Assembly (NCBI GenBank): GCA_031761405.1 | Contig: JASEVX010000001.1 | Span: 41,406,699-41,470,698 of the forward strand | Direction of reading: 5' to 3' | From: Serripes groenlandicus | Lineage: Eukaryota > Mollusca > Bivalvia > Cardiida > Cardiidae | DNA: 64,000 nt | Part shown: positions 43,641-55,520 of the stretch, one piece after another | Position numbering within the stretch: position 1 is the stretch's first letter | Layout: each line of letters starts with the position of its first letter | Translations under genes and position numbers: made by a program | Notes under the pieces: generated by a model | Database searches by the model: none | Told to the model about the DNA's origin: nothing | Seen by the model: only the letters and a program-made list of their open reading frames with translations

Positions 43641-44276
43641 CAAACACTGCGGATGCTGCATAAGCATTTTAATTGCTGTATGCATCATGAAATGGAACAA
43701 AGTATCACAACAAGTACCCGGTTGAACCAAAATGAACACAAATCAATCATAATAATGGACTTGGAGACAAAAACGTTTGGTGCTTCATCTCGTCCTTTCA
43801 TTCTGCCGTTATTTCTGGATTAAAATTGCAATGCTTTGTTCAAAGCCATGTTATTCTTTCATTTGTTGCTGTTCGCTCAAGAAAAAGACACCATCCTGTA
43901 GAACGTCCTTTGCTGTCGTTTTATCATTTTTATCAATGACAAAATAATTTACACATACTGTTGAGTGATACCTCTGCCTAAGAAACAATACTGGGTTGGA
44001 CGAACATATTTGAGCACTGGAATTTCGAACATATATATATATATGAATAATACGTGACACTTGTGTTAGGCCTAACGCCGTTTCCTGTTCGATAGCTCTA
44101 AGGCGTGAATAGCAGTAATTAGTAATTTATCGCGACCTTTATTTGCAAAAGACGCATTATTCTTCACCAAATAATAATACAATTTCGTTGTAATACAAAC
44201 GAATAACAATATGAATATTCTATTCGTGGCCCGCCCAGGTGCGAACATTAATTGTAATGTTGACACACATATTATT

Positions 44277-45300
44277 TATGTATCTGTATGAGTACTATTT
44301 ATTGTGAGGTTTAGATACCATTTATCAATCTGTCGAGTACTATTTATTGTGAGGTTTCGATATTATTTATCAATCTGTATGAATACTATTTATTGTGAGG
44401 TTTCGATATTATTTATCAATCTGTATGTGTACTATTTATTGTGAGGTTTCGATATTATTTATCAATCTGTATGAGTACTCTTTTTTGTGAGGTTTCGATA
44501 TCATTTATCAATCTGTATGAGTACTATTTATTGTGAGGTTTCGATATTATTTATCAATCTGTATGAGTACTATTTATTGTGAGGTTTCGATATAATGTAT
44601 CAATCTGTATGAGTACTTTTTATTGTGAGGTTTCGATATTATTTATCAGTCTGTATAAGTACTATTTATGGTGAGGTTTAGATATCATTTATCAATCTGT
44701 ATGAGTACTATTTATGGTGAGGTTTAGATATTATTTATAAATCTGTATGAGTAATATGCATTGTGAGGTTTCGATATTATTTATCAATCTGTATGTGTAC
44801 TATTTATTGTGAGGTTTCGATATTATTTATCAATCTGTATGAGTACTATTTATTGTGAGGTTTCGATATTATTTATCAATCTGTATGAGTACTATTTATT
44901 GTTAGGTTTCGATATTATTTATCAATCTGTATGAGTACTATTTATTGTGAGGTTTCGATATTATGTATCAATCTGTATGATTACTTTTTATTGTGAGGTT
45001 TTGATATTATTTATCAGTCTGTATAAGTACTATTTATGGTGAGGTTTAGATATCATTTATCAATATGTATGAGTACCATTTATGGTGAGGTTTAGATAGT
45101 ATTTATAAATCTGTATGAGTACTATGTATTGTGAGGTTTCGATATTATTTATCAGTCTGTATAAGTATTATTTATTATGAGGTTTAGATATCATTTATCA
45201 ATTCGTATGAGTACTATTTATTATGAGGTTTGGATATTATTTATCAGTCTGTATAAGTAATATTTATTATGAGGTTTAGATATCATTAATCAGTCTGTAT
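44277..45300 (+). repeat. 46-bp minisatellite, about 22 units (copy A)
   Basis: Units read 'tctgtatgagtactatttat', 'tgtgaggtttcgatattatt' and 'tatcaa'. Decayed units continue to ~45600. Copy B has only about five degenerate units (63030-63300). Confidence 0.9.
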
Positions 45301-46754
45301 GAGAACTTTTTTTTGTGATTTCTTTTTATTCATACTTAGGTACAATGTATGAGTACTTTTAAATGTTAGTCCTATTTGTTTGTGTATCTATCCATGATTT
45401 CTATTCATGTGAAGTTTTTTATGATTTTGTATGTTCTTTTTAATTTGATACTTTTTATTTTAATCTATATTTTTCGAGTACTATTTAGTTTAAGGTATTT
45501 TTTATATTATTATATATTTGTATGAGAACTATTTGTTGTGAGATTTCCTATATTATTAATAAATATGAATGAGTACTATTTATTTTGAGGTTTCTTCATG
45601 TATTGGTGGTATACATTCATCCGCACAAACATTGCTATGATTACTCATTGCTTAAATAACGAAATGTATTTCATTCAATGAAATAATTCATAATTGTGAT
45701 CTTTGCCAATTAAAGAAAATCGACAATTTATTTGTGGTTAACGCCGTTGTTATATCAGTTATATCGAGAACAAAACACGTATTTATGGTCCCTGTGTGAC
45801 AATCAAGTACTAGACTAGAGCACCGATTGTACAAGTGTAGTCCACCAGTAGAAGTGGGAAAACCCAGGAAACGCAATGACATAAGTTAAAAAATACTGAA
45901 AGCGACGTAGAAACATACAGAAGCAAACATGTTCACAATCATATATATTATGAGTATACTATTATTTATAGAGGTTTTTCTACATGTTTGCCATGATCTG
46001 TTCAATGTCTGCTGCAAATTTGTTGAATTTTGGAATGCGTTCAGACAGATCATTGAGTAGGATAAAGATGTAATATTCCTCTCCACCAGACGGACATGTG
46101 TTAGTTTGGTTTTATAAGAAAAGAGAAATATGGCCTGAGATACAAGTTATTCTATTAATTATCCTTAAACAAACCATCGTAATGCATACAACGACACAGT
46201 ATTGATAGTTATTACAACCCTTATTCGTCTGAACACATGCAACTGACAATATTTAACAATTCTGTGAACTCTTATTTGTGTATTAAATTGGATAAAATAA
46301 AGAGAAAAGCGACCGATGTGTTTGTTTTAATTGGGATTGTATGCCGTTTTCAACATATATTCAGTTATATCACGGTGACAATTCACCTATTCGTGATTCA
46401 TTGGTATTCACATCAGTACTATGCTAGGAAATGTGCCTTATGTAAAACGTGTTGATAAAGAATAAGATCCGCATTCGCATCCATGCTATAATGATGAAAC
46501 CGTGAGTCCCTGTTCGTTTACTATTATACGACAGCCGAGCCTCGGTAGCTCATACACAACCTTAATATAACATGATATGACAGTGATGGTAACGAGAAGT
46601 TTATTCTAAATGGCATATCTCGTTTTGCATTCAGAGTTCTAGAGATCACGCTGTTCATCTCATTTCAATATTTAAAAAATCTAGTTATTCTAAATAGACG
46701 TTATTTCTTGAAAGATCAGGTAGGTGGTAAGTACATGTACCTGAATGCAAATAC

Positions 46755-46846
46755 AATAGTCGAGTCACGGTAGCTCAGTTGGTAGCTATGCGAGCAGTCA
46801 ATGCAGGGGTTTATGGGGGAGGGGGGGGGGGGGGGGGGGGGGGGAA
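46755..46846 (+). repeat. SINE head running into poly-G
   Basis: 'cggtagctcagttggtagct' (A box) and 'gcagtcaatgcaggggttta' are followed by G runs at 46815-46819 and 46821-46844, where the B box should be. A second truncated head lies at 46537-46553. Confidence 0.65.
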
Positions 46847-46924
46847 GGGACTTCATCTTCTTCTTCTGATCAGAATCAACATATATTAACAGAGGCTTCT
46901 AACCAGCTTATATAACTATATGAG

Positions 46925-47160
46925 CCAAATTACGAGTAAACCAACACTGTGGACGCTGCGTATCAACCTTGATCAGCATAAGCATGCCGCACTGGCTAAC
47001 CCGGACAGACACTTTTCGCCTCCTGTGGATTTTCTGTTTTGGAATCCTTTCTCTATACCTCTATCCCATGAGACTGTGTCGGCCCGGGTTAGCCTGTGCG
47101 GACTGCGGAGGCTGATCAATGTCGATATATTACGCATTATCTTGAGCAGATTGTGCGGAT
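46925..47160. mobile_element. AGCCG-type MITE (in copy B)
   Basis: 'gagccaaattacgagtaaac', 'ttttcgcctcctgtggattt' and 'gttagcctgtgcggactgcg' match 24127-24385. The right end is degraded. It is absent from the equivalent place in copy A. Confidence 0.6.
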
Positions 47161-47395
47161 AAACACCAAACACAAGGCCAACCTGTACCTGTTCCCGTAT
47201 ACGGGTTCATAAAGTGATAAAGTAAAACGATGCAAAACTTAAATTCGTAATAACTACACATATATAAATCATCATTGGAAGTGACTATAGCAATACTTTA
47301 CTTTTTTCCAATGAGCTAATTAGTATACGTGGAAAGATAGCCAGTTGACTTTCGAGTACTGGAACGAGCAAGCTAGAAAAAATACGCTAGTAGAA

Positions 47396-47465
47396 CTGGC
47401 CGCCGCGATATCTATCTGAAATATATTTTAAACGGCTTTAATCTCAAATCAATTAATTCTAACCA
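47396..47465 (+). mobile_element. SINE 3' tail fragment (copy B)
   Basis: 'ggccgccgcgatatctatct' and 'aaacggctttaatctcaaat' match 34020-34110 in copy A. Confidence 0.5.
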
Positions 47466-49477
47466 TTTAATCAAACGAGGTGAATTACTTTGAACAGATT
47501 TCAAAGATTTGTCTCGTGCAAAAAAAGCGGTGATTGCCATGGTAACAAATCGATGGAGTTTTTGTCCTGTAAAGAAACAATCTAAACTAAATTACAGAAG
47601 AATTGGAAAACCTTAAAGGGATCAAAGAAGCTATACGAAATCAGGTCGGAGATTTACCGGAAAATTGAGTTCGATTAGAGCCGCTTATGACAGGTTTTGT
47701 CTAAGGAATTGTCTTTGACATGTTTTTTTTTTTGTATCGAACGTCGCTTTTTTGGGACATAGCGGAATATAATGTGATTGTTTCTTTGTATTGTGTTAAC
47801 AACGCTTTCACCAATTGTTCAGTTATACCACATCATTTACTGCGTAAATAATAAAAATAAAAAGTTATAAGAACTTCGTGTCTCTTTATACTGACACCAT
47901 CGAGTCAGCTGTAATGCTAATTTTCGCATTACGAGAATTAAATTCTACAAGTTATGCAATATTGTACCCAATCGAGAATCTCGTTTGCTATTGTATCATG
48001 CTTGCCATCCTTTCAAAACGAAGATATCCTAGTGTCATTCTGCCGTTTGCAAGTTGTATAAAGCTCGTACAAGGAAGCATATTATAAACTGCAAAGTTTC
48101 TTTGCAAAACATGTTTTTTTGTGTGACATAAAACAGACGTTTCCCTGTAATTTTATTTTTCATTGTGCTATTTTCATAAAAGTCTAAATAAATAAACCGT
48201 GGCCTACGCAAACTAACCTAAGTGCATTTGCGACCCGTGTTGATCGGGATCAATGTGCGCATCCTTACTGTTTGTTCTGGTTCTAGATGTCCCTCATAAA
48301 GCAATATATGTTTTAAGTTCCCATTTTCTTTAAAAAAAACCAATTAGCATATTGATCAGATTACATAGATGTGCAAGTGGCAGATACGTTTTTCCTCTCA
48401 TCATATATATACTATGGCTTGTTTACCAGAAGCACGTCTCGTATTATTTTATAACGAAATATCCTCGTACAACACATGCGCAATTGAAAAACATTTCTTT
48501 GCAGTCAGTCGTAACAATAAACAATGTCACAAAAATACGTCCATCTTTCTCTAACTTGGACGAATTCTGAAGAAGAAAATATTATATGACATCAATCTAT
48601 GTCTTAGTGAACTTAGAATTATAATTAGACAACATAATTAGAATGATTGGCGAATGCATATCCTGATCAGAGGTGCACTGATAGAGTATCGTCCTCTCGG
48701 TCAAGCGTTCGAATCTCTTGGTGATTAGTTTCAGTCTGTCAGTAAGTTGCACACAAAACGACGCGAGTACTTGTTAGGTTTTCAGGAAGAAGACTGTCGA
48801 AAGCTTGTTGCGCAATAGATGTAAATTATTTGTTTAAAGTTAAATTAAATCCAGACCCAATTTGCAGTCATATCTATTTTTCCGCACGTAATGATTTCAC
48901 TACGGTTGATTTTTCTGGGACACGCCTGACATGTTTTTGTATCGAGATTTCCCTGTGTAGCAAAAACCTCATTCAAAACATTTCTATCATTCCATTCATT
49001 CCTTTGGTGTCTAACATGGTCTCTTTTTTATTTTTCCAAACTTAAAATCAAATAATAACTAAAATGCGTATAAACCTCCACTAGCACAATCGAATATTCA
49101 CGTTTCTGCACCAAACGGCCCTAAAGAAGAAAAGAAAAAATGTTTTACAACGAGACTTCCCTGTAGGTCTACAGCATAGACACCATTTCAAAATATTTCT
49201 GTCACTCATTCTTTGCGTAACTTAATTTTGCTTTTACAACCAGACTTGGCATTGAACAATGCACCTACAAACATGTCAAGCTTTTCTCTAACTCAAACGA
49301 CTTTTAGTAATTCGCAGATTTGTCTATCATTAAAAAATCAAAATATATAATCTAAATATTATCAGAAAATCGTCATACATAAAGGGTTGGTACATACAAA
49401 TAGGATTAAACGAAGCAACACAAGTCTACACAGTCTACTGAGAGAGGACATAGTAGTTCAGTATACATGCATTTCAA

Positions 49478-49580
49478 CCCTTTCCCAGGTGTAGACGGAT
49501 TTCGACGCCTCTGCAGCAGACGCCTTTAAAAACAATCAATTTCTTCATTAACTACAATGTTTTCAACTCTTTCTAATGAT
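49478..49580. mobile_element. Truncated TTAA-type MITE (copy B only)
   Basis: 'aaccctttcccaggtgtaga' and 'gcctctgcagcagacgcctt' are the left half; no matching right half was found. A SINE tail fragment ('gttgaaaacggcgtagtaaa') follows at ~49636. Confidence 0.5.
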
Positions 49581-49949
49581 CATACTTTCGCTTGAAGATA
49601 TACTAACCAAGGAAACGCCTTGACATATTTGGAAAATTGTTGAAAACGGCGTAGTAAATTACCTTTCATAACAAACAAAAAAAAACGTCCAGAAACCAAT
49701 GACAATTTCGACCAGAGAACAACATAATGGTGCTCCAAAAGTGTCCAGGATGCATTATCAACCATGTGATGAACAGAGAAAATCGGGATCAGACTGTACG
49801 GCGGATAATATTTCCTTAAAAGACACCCCTCAGTCAAAAAATATTGAAAACATTGTTAAACAACATGCACGTACACCACGTAAAAGCTAATTCAATACGC
49901 CGGAATTTGTTTTATAACTGATAGCTATCTTTATATGCAACCATTCAGA

Positions 49950-50390
49950 TATGGGTATGTATATACATTTATGTGACAGTTGTATTTATATACATTTATG
50001 TGACAGTTGTATGTATATACATTTATGTGACAGTTGTATGTATATACATTTATGTGAAAGTTGTATGCATATATAAGTTGTGAGTTATGTGTTGGTGTCT
50101 AATAGACCTGTCGGTAGGCGTGTGGTGAGTTTAAGGTGAGTTTATACTCGGTAAATGTATGCAATGTAGGAGATGAGAATTTTCTTATCGATAAATGATA
50201 GCTATCTTTATATGCAACCATTCAGATATGGGTATGTATATATATTTATGTGATAGTTGTATGTATATACATTTATGTGACAGTTGTATGTATATACATT
50301 TATGTGAAAGTTGTATGTATATACAGTTACATGTATGTGACAGTTGTATGTATATACAGTTATGTGACAGATATATGTATATATTAGTTG
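49950..50390 (+). repeat. 27-bp minisatellite (copy B), two short arrays
   Basis: Arrays at 49950-50070 and 50222-50390 use the same unit as copy A. They are separated by a duplicated 'gatagctatctttatatgca' segment. The array is about half the length of that in copy A. Confidence 0.85.
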
Positions 50391-51574
50391 TGCGTTATTT
50401 GTTGGTGTCTAATAGACCTGTCGGTAGGCGTGTGGAGAATTGCATTGCATTTTTGATTTGTAATTGTTTCCGTATGCACAAGTCATTATAATAAATTATC
50501 TATTCGGGTTTTCGTTGGTTGCTAAAAGATATCGAAGGTCTGTTTTCGTCTGTCGTGGCTCAACATTACTGAACATATAAGAACAAATTGGAACTTAAAT
50601 TACATGCATCTGAACTGAAAATGATGATATATTGCCTTATATTGCATTAAAAGTTAGAAACGTATTTCCCATTTTGTAAAATAATCCGTTCCTGTTGTCG
50701 TAATAAGGTACGTTATTTATTCGTAACATTACTACCAATTTGAATCATTACTGCCATACTAAGATAAATTCTCCTTTGAAGAATGTTGACATCATATAAT
50801 TATAAAACTGGGAAGAATGCTTCGATCTCAAATATAAGAGATCGTGGGGTATAATTACAACTGATGCGCCAGCGACAGGCTAATATTACAGATATGAATG
50901 GTAAACGGAAGAGTCGTGATATAAGTGAGGTACAATTTAGATAAAAAGAAATGAAAAGTTAAAAGAAGAAAGACTTACACGTTCTTGATGGGAATATGAA
51001 GCTATATAATATAATCTTTATTTCCTTCAATATATGAAGATCATACAAAGATGAACATAATGATATATAAAGAATAAAAATAAGAAAGGTTACAAAAAAT
51101 ATCTCGTTTAAATTACCACACTTATATCACAGGCAATGCTTGTAATCTGATCGAATGACTTGAAACCATACGTAGAACAGAATAAATGAGCGGATGGAGA
51201 GTTTAATGTGAGTTATACTCGGTAAATGTATGCAATGTAGGAGATGAGAATTTTCTTATCGATAAATGCAACCTCTACTACATCCCTTACACAATCTAAT
51301 GTCACAAAATAGTTTGGCAAATTCCAGATATGGCTCAGAATAGGTATATATAAAAGCAAATGCTTAAATATCCCCTCAAACGCAGAGTCCTGTCATACAG
51401 TCGCAAATCAACCACACTACACATGTTACTCAATTACTTGATAACTGCAGGCAATAATAATGAAATGGATGAGAGTCGAAAGACAAACATATGCCCACTT
51501 TTCAAAAGAGTAACCACAGAAAGAATACTTTCACGAAACTAAACTGAATGAAGCGCTCTAATGAATATTCAAAC

Positions 51575-52330
51575 ACACAAGCACAAAACCAATCTCACAG
51601 CTAACGTATATACATACATGTAGGAAATGCACTATATATACATTGAGAACCCTGCAAAAGCACAACAGCAATTTCACAGCTAACGTATATACATAGGACA
51701 TTTCACTAAATTTACGTGGAGAACCATGCACAAGCACAACAGCAATCTCACAGCTAACGTATACACATAGGACATGCACTATATTTACGTGGAGAATCAT
51801 GCACAAGCACAACAGCAATCTCACAGATAACGTATACACATAGGACATGCACTATATTTACGTGGAGAACCATGCACAAGCACAACAGCAATCTCACAGC
51901 TAACGTATATATATGGAACGCCTTTACTGTCTTATGATGACTTGTTTGCTTATATTCTGTAGATATTTCATTATATGCAGTAGATCTTTTATAAGATGCA
52001 GTGTCTACTACACACAATAACAAATCTACTGCATATATTGGTCTTTGTACCGAACACAAATTCGAATGCACTGCATATAAAGACAGTACCACCAAATATA
52101 AGAAAAGTTGCACTACATACATGTATAACCAATACAGTACAGCATATAAAGAATAAAGTATCACACATAATGAAATATCTACTGCATATAATAAAAGATC
52201 TACTGCATATAATAACAGATCTACTGCATATAATGAAATATCTACCGTATATAAGCAAACAAGTCATCATAAGACAGTAAATGCGTTCCATATATATACA
52301 TAGGACATGCACTTTATTTACGTGGAGAGC
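51575..52330 (+). repeat. 73-bp satellite remnant (copy B), split by a foldback element
   Basis: About four to five units at 51575-51910 and part of one at 52297-52330. The sequence between them is the inverted-repeat element at 51911-52297. Confidence 0.85.
51911..52297. mobile_element. Foldback element inside the 73-bp satellite
   Basis: Arms of about 80 bp are inverted: 'atggaacgcctttactgtct' ... 'gatgacttgtttgcttatat' at the left, and 'aagcaaacaagtcatcataa' ... 'gacagtaaatgcgttccata' at the right. The interior carries several copies of 'gatctactgcatataat' in both orientations. Flanking 'tatata' on both sides may be a target duplication. Absent from copy A. No coding capacity. Confidence 0.8.
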
Positions 52331-53284
52331 CATGCAATAACGAAATATATTCGTGAGCTAGATTAGCCTCATTTACAAAATATTCCTATAACATTTTTTC
52401 CATGATTTATGTTTGTATTGCACGAGAATCCATTCAATCCTTTATTTCTTTTTGGAATATTTGTATTTGTATTTGTATTTTGGCCGTCATGCGTTTGCCA
52501 TGTAGTTGTCACATATTTAAATGTGTGTTATGCAAAGTATATGTTTTGTAAAAGGTAAAGGTTGCCATCATTGCCTTCCATTCTGACAAATTGTACCGTG
52601 TTGTTTTCTGTGTCCAATGTCATACGTTATACCCCCTTTACACCGAACTCGTTCTTACTACGTTCTAAAACATGTAGCCGAACGGGCTCAAACTGTGTGC
52701 AAACGGGAGTGGACGTAGTAGCAACGTTTTAAGGTCTGGTTACGAACTTCATGGACGAGCTCGGACGGGTTTGAACGGGAATGGTGTTCCAGAACTTTGA
52801 GCTTGTTTCCGGGCGACCATCCCGTTCTGTAATTACAGAGAGTGACAACGTACTTAAAACGGGATGGACGTACCTCGAACGGAATTGCCGTACTTGGATC
52901 GTACTAGGAACGTGCTATGACGTGATGGGATCGGGATTGGTAGTAATTGCACACCGACCGGGTTCGTTTGTAGCTCTTTCATCCCGTTCACAGACAGACT
53001 CAATTCGACCGCATTACGTCCTTAGTGCGTTGTTATTTCGTCTAAATATATAAAAACAAAATAACAAGTTCTAAACAAGTTTGCAACACGTTTCCACACA
53101 TTTCTGAAAGTTCGCAGTAGGTTCTCAGTACGCTCTACTCGTTTTGAGTACGTTTATTGCGTTCTTACGCAGTGTTTACAACTTCCACCCCGTTTGCAGT
53201 ACAATCATACAATATATGGTATAAATACGGGCCGTTTTCTCACTGGTTCATCATTTGGGCGCACACTATTTTATGCCTTGAACC

Positions 53285-53890
53285 ATGGATAATCTTGCAG
53301 CTGTTAACATTTTAAATGTTGGCTTCGTATAATTTTTGTTGGAAGCAGAGCAACAATACAATGAGTTGGTAGGGCGAGAGAGAAGAAGAAGAAGACCAAG
53401 AACTTGTTGGGTGAGGAACTGGTTAAAACCGGAGAGAAGATTAGCCATAGGACATTATCATCAGCTGATGGAGGAGCTCCGCCTGGATGATCAGGAGTCC
53501 CTTTTGAGAATCGCCACACCCATGTTTGACGAACTTCTTCAATGCATCATCCGCTTTATAGCAAAAGATGACACCAACTACAGAAAGGCTTTGGAACCAG
53601 GAAAAGCTTGCCATAACTCTGCGTCATCTGGCAACAGGAGATACCTATGCCAGCCTTCAGTATGATTTCCGGGTAGCCAGAAGCACAATCAGCTTATTGG
53701 TGAGAGACGTTTGTGATGCACTGGTGATGGAGCTCAAGAATGAAGTCATCGCCTGTCCTGTTGATAGAGACGCATGGGAACATATTGCTGAGCAATTCAT
53801 GATGCGATAGAATGTCCCACATGCTTGTGGTGCTCTGGATGGGAAACATGTGGCCATCAGAAAGCCTCCTAAGACTGGAACATTATTAGT
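53285..53890 (+). pseudogene. HARBI1-like transposase, frameshifted and truncated
   Basis: The likely start ATG is at 53285. After a disrupted N-terminus the frame from about 53336 reads ERRRRRPRTCWVRNWL, HQLMEELRLDDQESLL and DDTNYRKALEPG. It then shifts near 53600 to continue as KLAITLRHLATGDTY and FRVARSTISLLVRDVCDAL. A stop at 53808-53810 falls where the family has Trp, after which the same frame resumes with NVPHACGALDGKHVAIRKPP. That segment holds the first catalytic Asp of the DDE domain. Everything after PPKTGT (second and third catalytic residues) is missing. At least two other changes disrupt the N-terminal part. Identification rests on the PHACGALDGKHV and LRHLATGDTY motifs of the family. 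Confidence 0.88.
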
Positions 53891-53933
53891 GACATGGACT
53901 ATTTACCGAAAAAGCGCGCTTTAAATCATTTTC

Positions 53934-54416
53934 CTAATTCTTCAGCTTGGTGTAGCGGGTCCTCAGGCTGTTATACCAGATTGTCAGCTCATCAACGTCC
54001 ACGCCCGTCAATTCTGCTTGCTTCTGCCAAAGGAATGCCTTTTTCTTGGTGTCCTTATAGCCCTCCAGCTTCTTGTTGTAGAGGACTTCATGAGTATTGA
54101 GCCAGCCAACCATGGCTTCCTGCGGAGCTATGGTAAGATGGGTGTATGTCTTGGTTTTCTTCGTTTCTTGCTTCTGACTCTGTCCTCCATCTTCCTCCGA
54201 CATCTGACCTTCTGACTTGGAGGCAGAGTCATCAGAGGGTGGAGGGGAAACAACACCCTCATCCTCTTTACTTCCAGACTCAGAAACGGGCTCAGGAACT
54301 TTGGGGTGATCTGGACGGGCTTCAGTTGAGCAGGTGCTTTGCATTCTTTTAGTAGTGACAGCTTTAGCACGCCCTGGTTGTCTGGCTATACCCTTCCTTG
54401 GAGGCATGATGATCAC
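53934..54416 (-). CDS. MADF/Myb-like accessory protein of the Harbinger element
   Basis: A 160-codon uninterrupted frame convergent with the transposase. A second Met (MPPRKG) three codons after the first may be the start. The basic N-terminus is followed by an acidic Ser/Glu/Pro-rich linker, then the DNA-binding module: APQEAMVGWLNTHEVLYNKK, FLWQKQAELTGVDVDELTIW and YNSLRTRYTKLKN. In PIF/Harbinger elements such proteins help import the transposase and bind the ends. The stop lies right at the presumed deletion joint, so the C-terminus may be cut short. Confidence 0.8.
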   Translation of the reverse strand: MIIMPPRKGIARQPGRAKAVTTKRMQSTCSTEARPDHPKVPEPVSESGSKEDEGVVSPPPSDDSASKSEGQMSEEDGGQSQKQETKKTKTYTHLTIAPQEAMVGWLNTHEVLYNKKLEGYKDTKKKAFLWQKQAELTGVDVDELTIWYNSLRTRYTKLKN

Positions 54417-55356
54417 AAGGATGCAAGATGGTTACGATGTCTGTGACAATTGTTGTGGAGTTCGTCTTCACAGCTTGAAGCGGCGAACGAGAATGAGAAC
54501 TGGCAGAAACGTACTGGGGTTTTATAGCCGTCAGGTCAGGACGTGATTGCAATTACGTTCTGAATGAACTAGGAACGAGATGAGGACGTACTCAGAATGA
54601 GTTCGACTGTCTTTGAACGAGATGGTCGAGTTACGAACTAGTTAGAACGAATTTTGACGTTTAAGGAACGTAGTAGAACTAGTTGCGAACGGGTTCAAAC
54701 TAACTAAAGACGAGTTTGGACTGGTTATAAACGGTGTCTCCATGTGGAGAACGGGGCAATTTTACCCGATCTGAACGTTATATAAACGGACTGTAGACGG
54801 GATAAGGACTAGATGGACGTATTGGGAACTGTTTGTGAACTAACTATGATCGTATTATAGACATTTTCTAAATCTACAAGTTCTAGCCAGTTCACAACCC
54901 GTTCTACTATATTTGTAGGACGGGGTCGGACGTTCTGAGAACTAGTTTGGTGTAACGGAAGCATTATCGCCATCAAAACCATATCCAATTTACTAATATG
55001 TATTTCAACATGTTTTAACTCTTTCACTTAGGAATTTCACAACGTCAACTCTTCCATGTTGAAAATTGGACCACTCCTTTTTTCGTCAAAAAGGAACTTT
55101 GGAAAGATTTAATGTTTAAGTGGCAAACCATGCAGATTTCATTAAGAATATAACAGAACAGAACATTGTTTATTTATGTTGACCTGTACATAGTACTTCG
55201 TCATACAATCAAATACGAAATATACAATACATCACATGAAAACATGAAACGAACGGGAAAGAAAAAAAGGAACACGGTGTTTACTACAATTAATTGACGA
55301 CAAACAAATCACATGACGTTATAATAGACAAATGTATAAGAGCAGTATATAGGTTG

Positions 55357-55520
55357 ACTGATTGATTATTTGGTGTTTTACTCTGCTTTCAACCATTTTT
55401 CAGTTATATCACGGCCTTTCCTTGGTAAGTAGATGTACTACTAGTCCATTTATCCTTATACTAGCTAGACAGTCGTAATGCTAAACTCGCAACCCTGGGT
55501 GCCAAGAAAGGCAGCAATTA
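55357..55520 (-). mobile_element. SINE 3' part (copy B)
   Basis: Counterpart of 41143-41330 ('gattgattatttggtgtttt', 'cagttatatcacggcctttc'). Confidence 0.65.

Larger units (their letters stand above)
33297..45926 (+). repeat. Segmental duplication, copy A (~12.6 kb)
   Basis: Blocks recur in the same order and orientation in copy B: 33300-33640 with 45940-46262, 33946-35760 with 47310-49130, 35930-36060 with 49815-49930, 36640-37860 with 50390-51590, 39740-40210 with 52325-55137 (split), 40918-42316 with 55140-56590, 42620-44270 with 60640-62990, and 45600-45926 with 63300-63651. By eye roughly nine bases in ten agree in shared blocks. No conserved protein is encoded. Confidence 0.85.
52630..54963 (+). 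mobile_element. PIF/Harbinger DNA transposon, internally deleted (2334 bp)
   Basis: Flanked by TTA at 52627-52629 and 54964-54966. The left end 'tacccccttta' plus 'caccgaactcgttct' is inverted relative to the right end, whose complement starts 'tgcttccgttacacc'. Copy A has the uninterrupted site 'catactttatcgccatc' with one TTA at 40035-40037. The interior holds a HARBI1-like transposase pseudogene and a convergent MADF/Myb-like ORF, the two-gene set of PIF/Harbinger elements. Subterminal regions on both sides are dense in AACG/GAACG motifs. Non-autonomous now. Confidence 0.92.
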
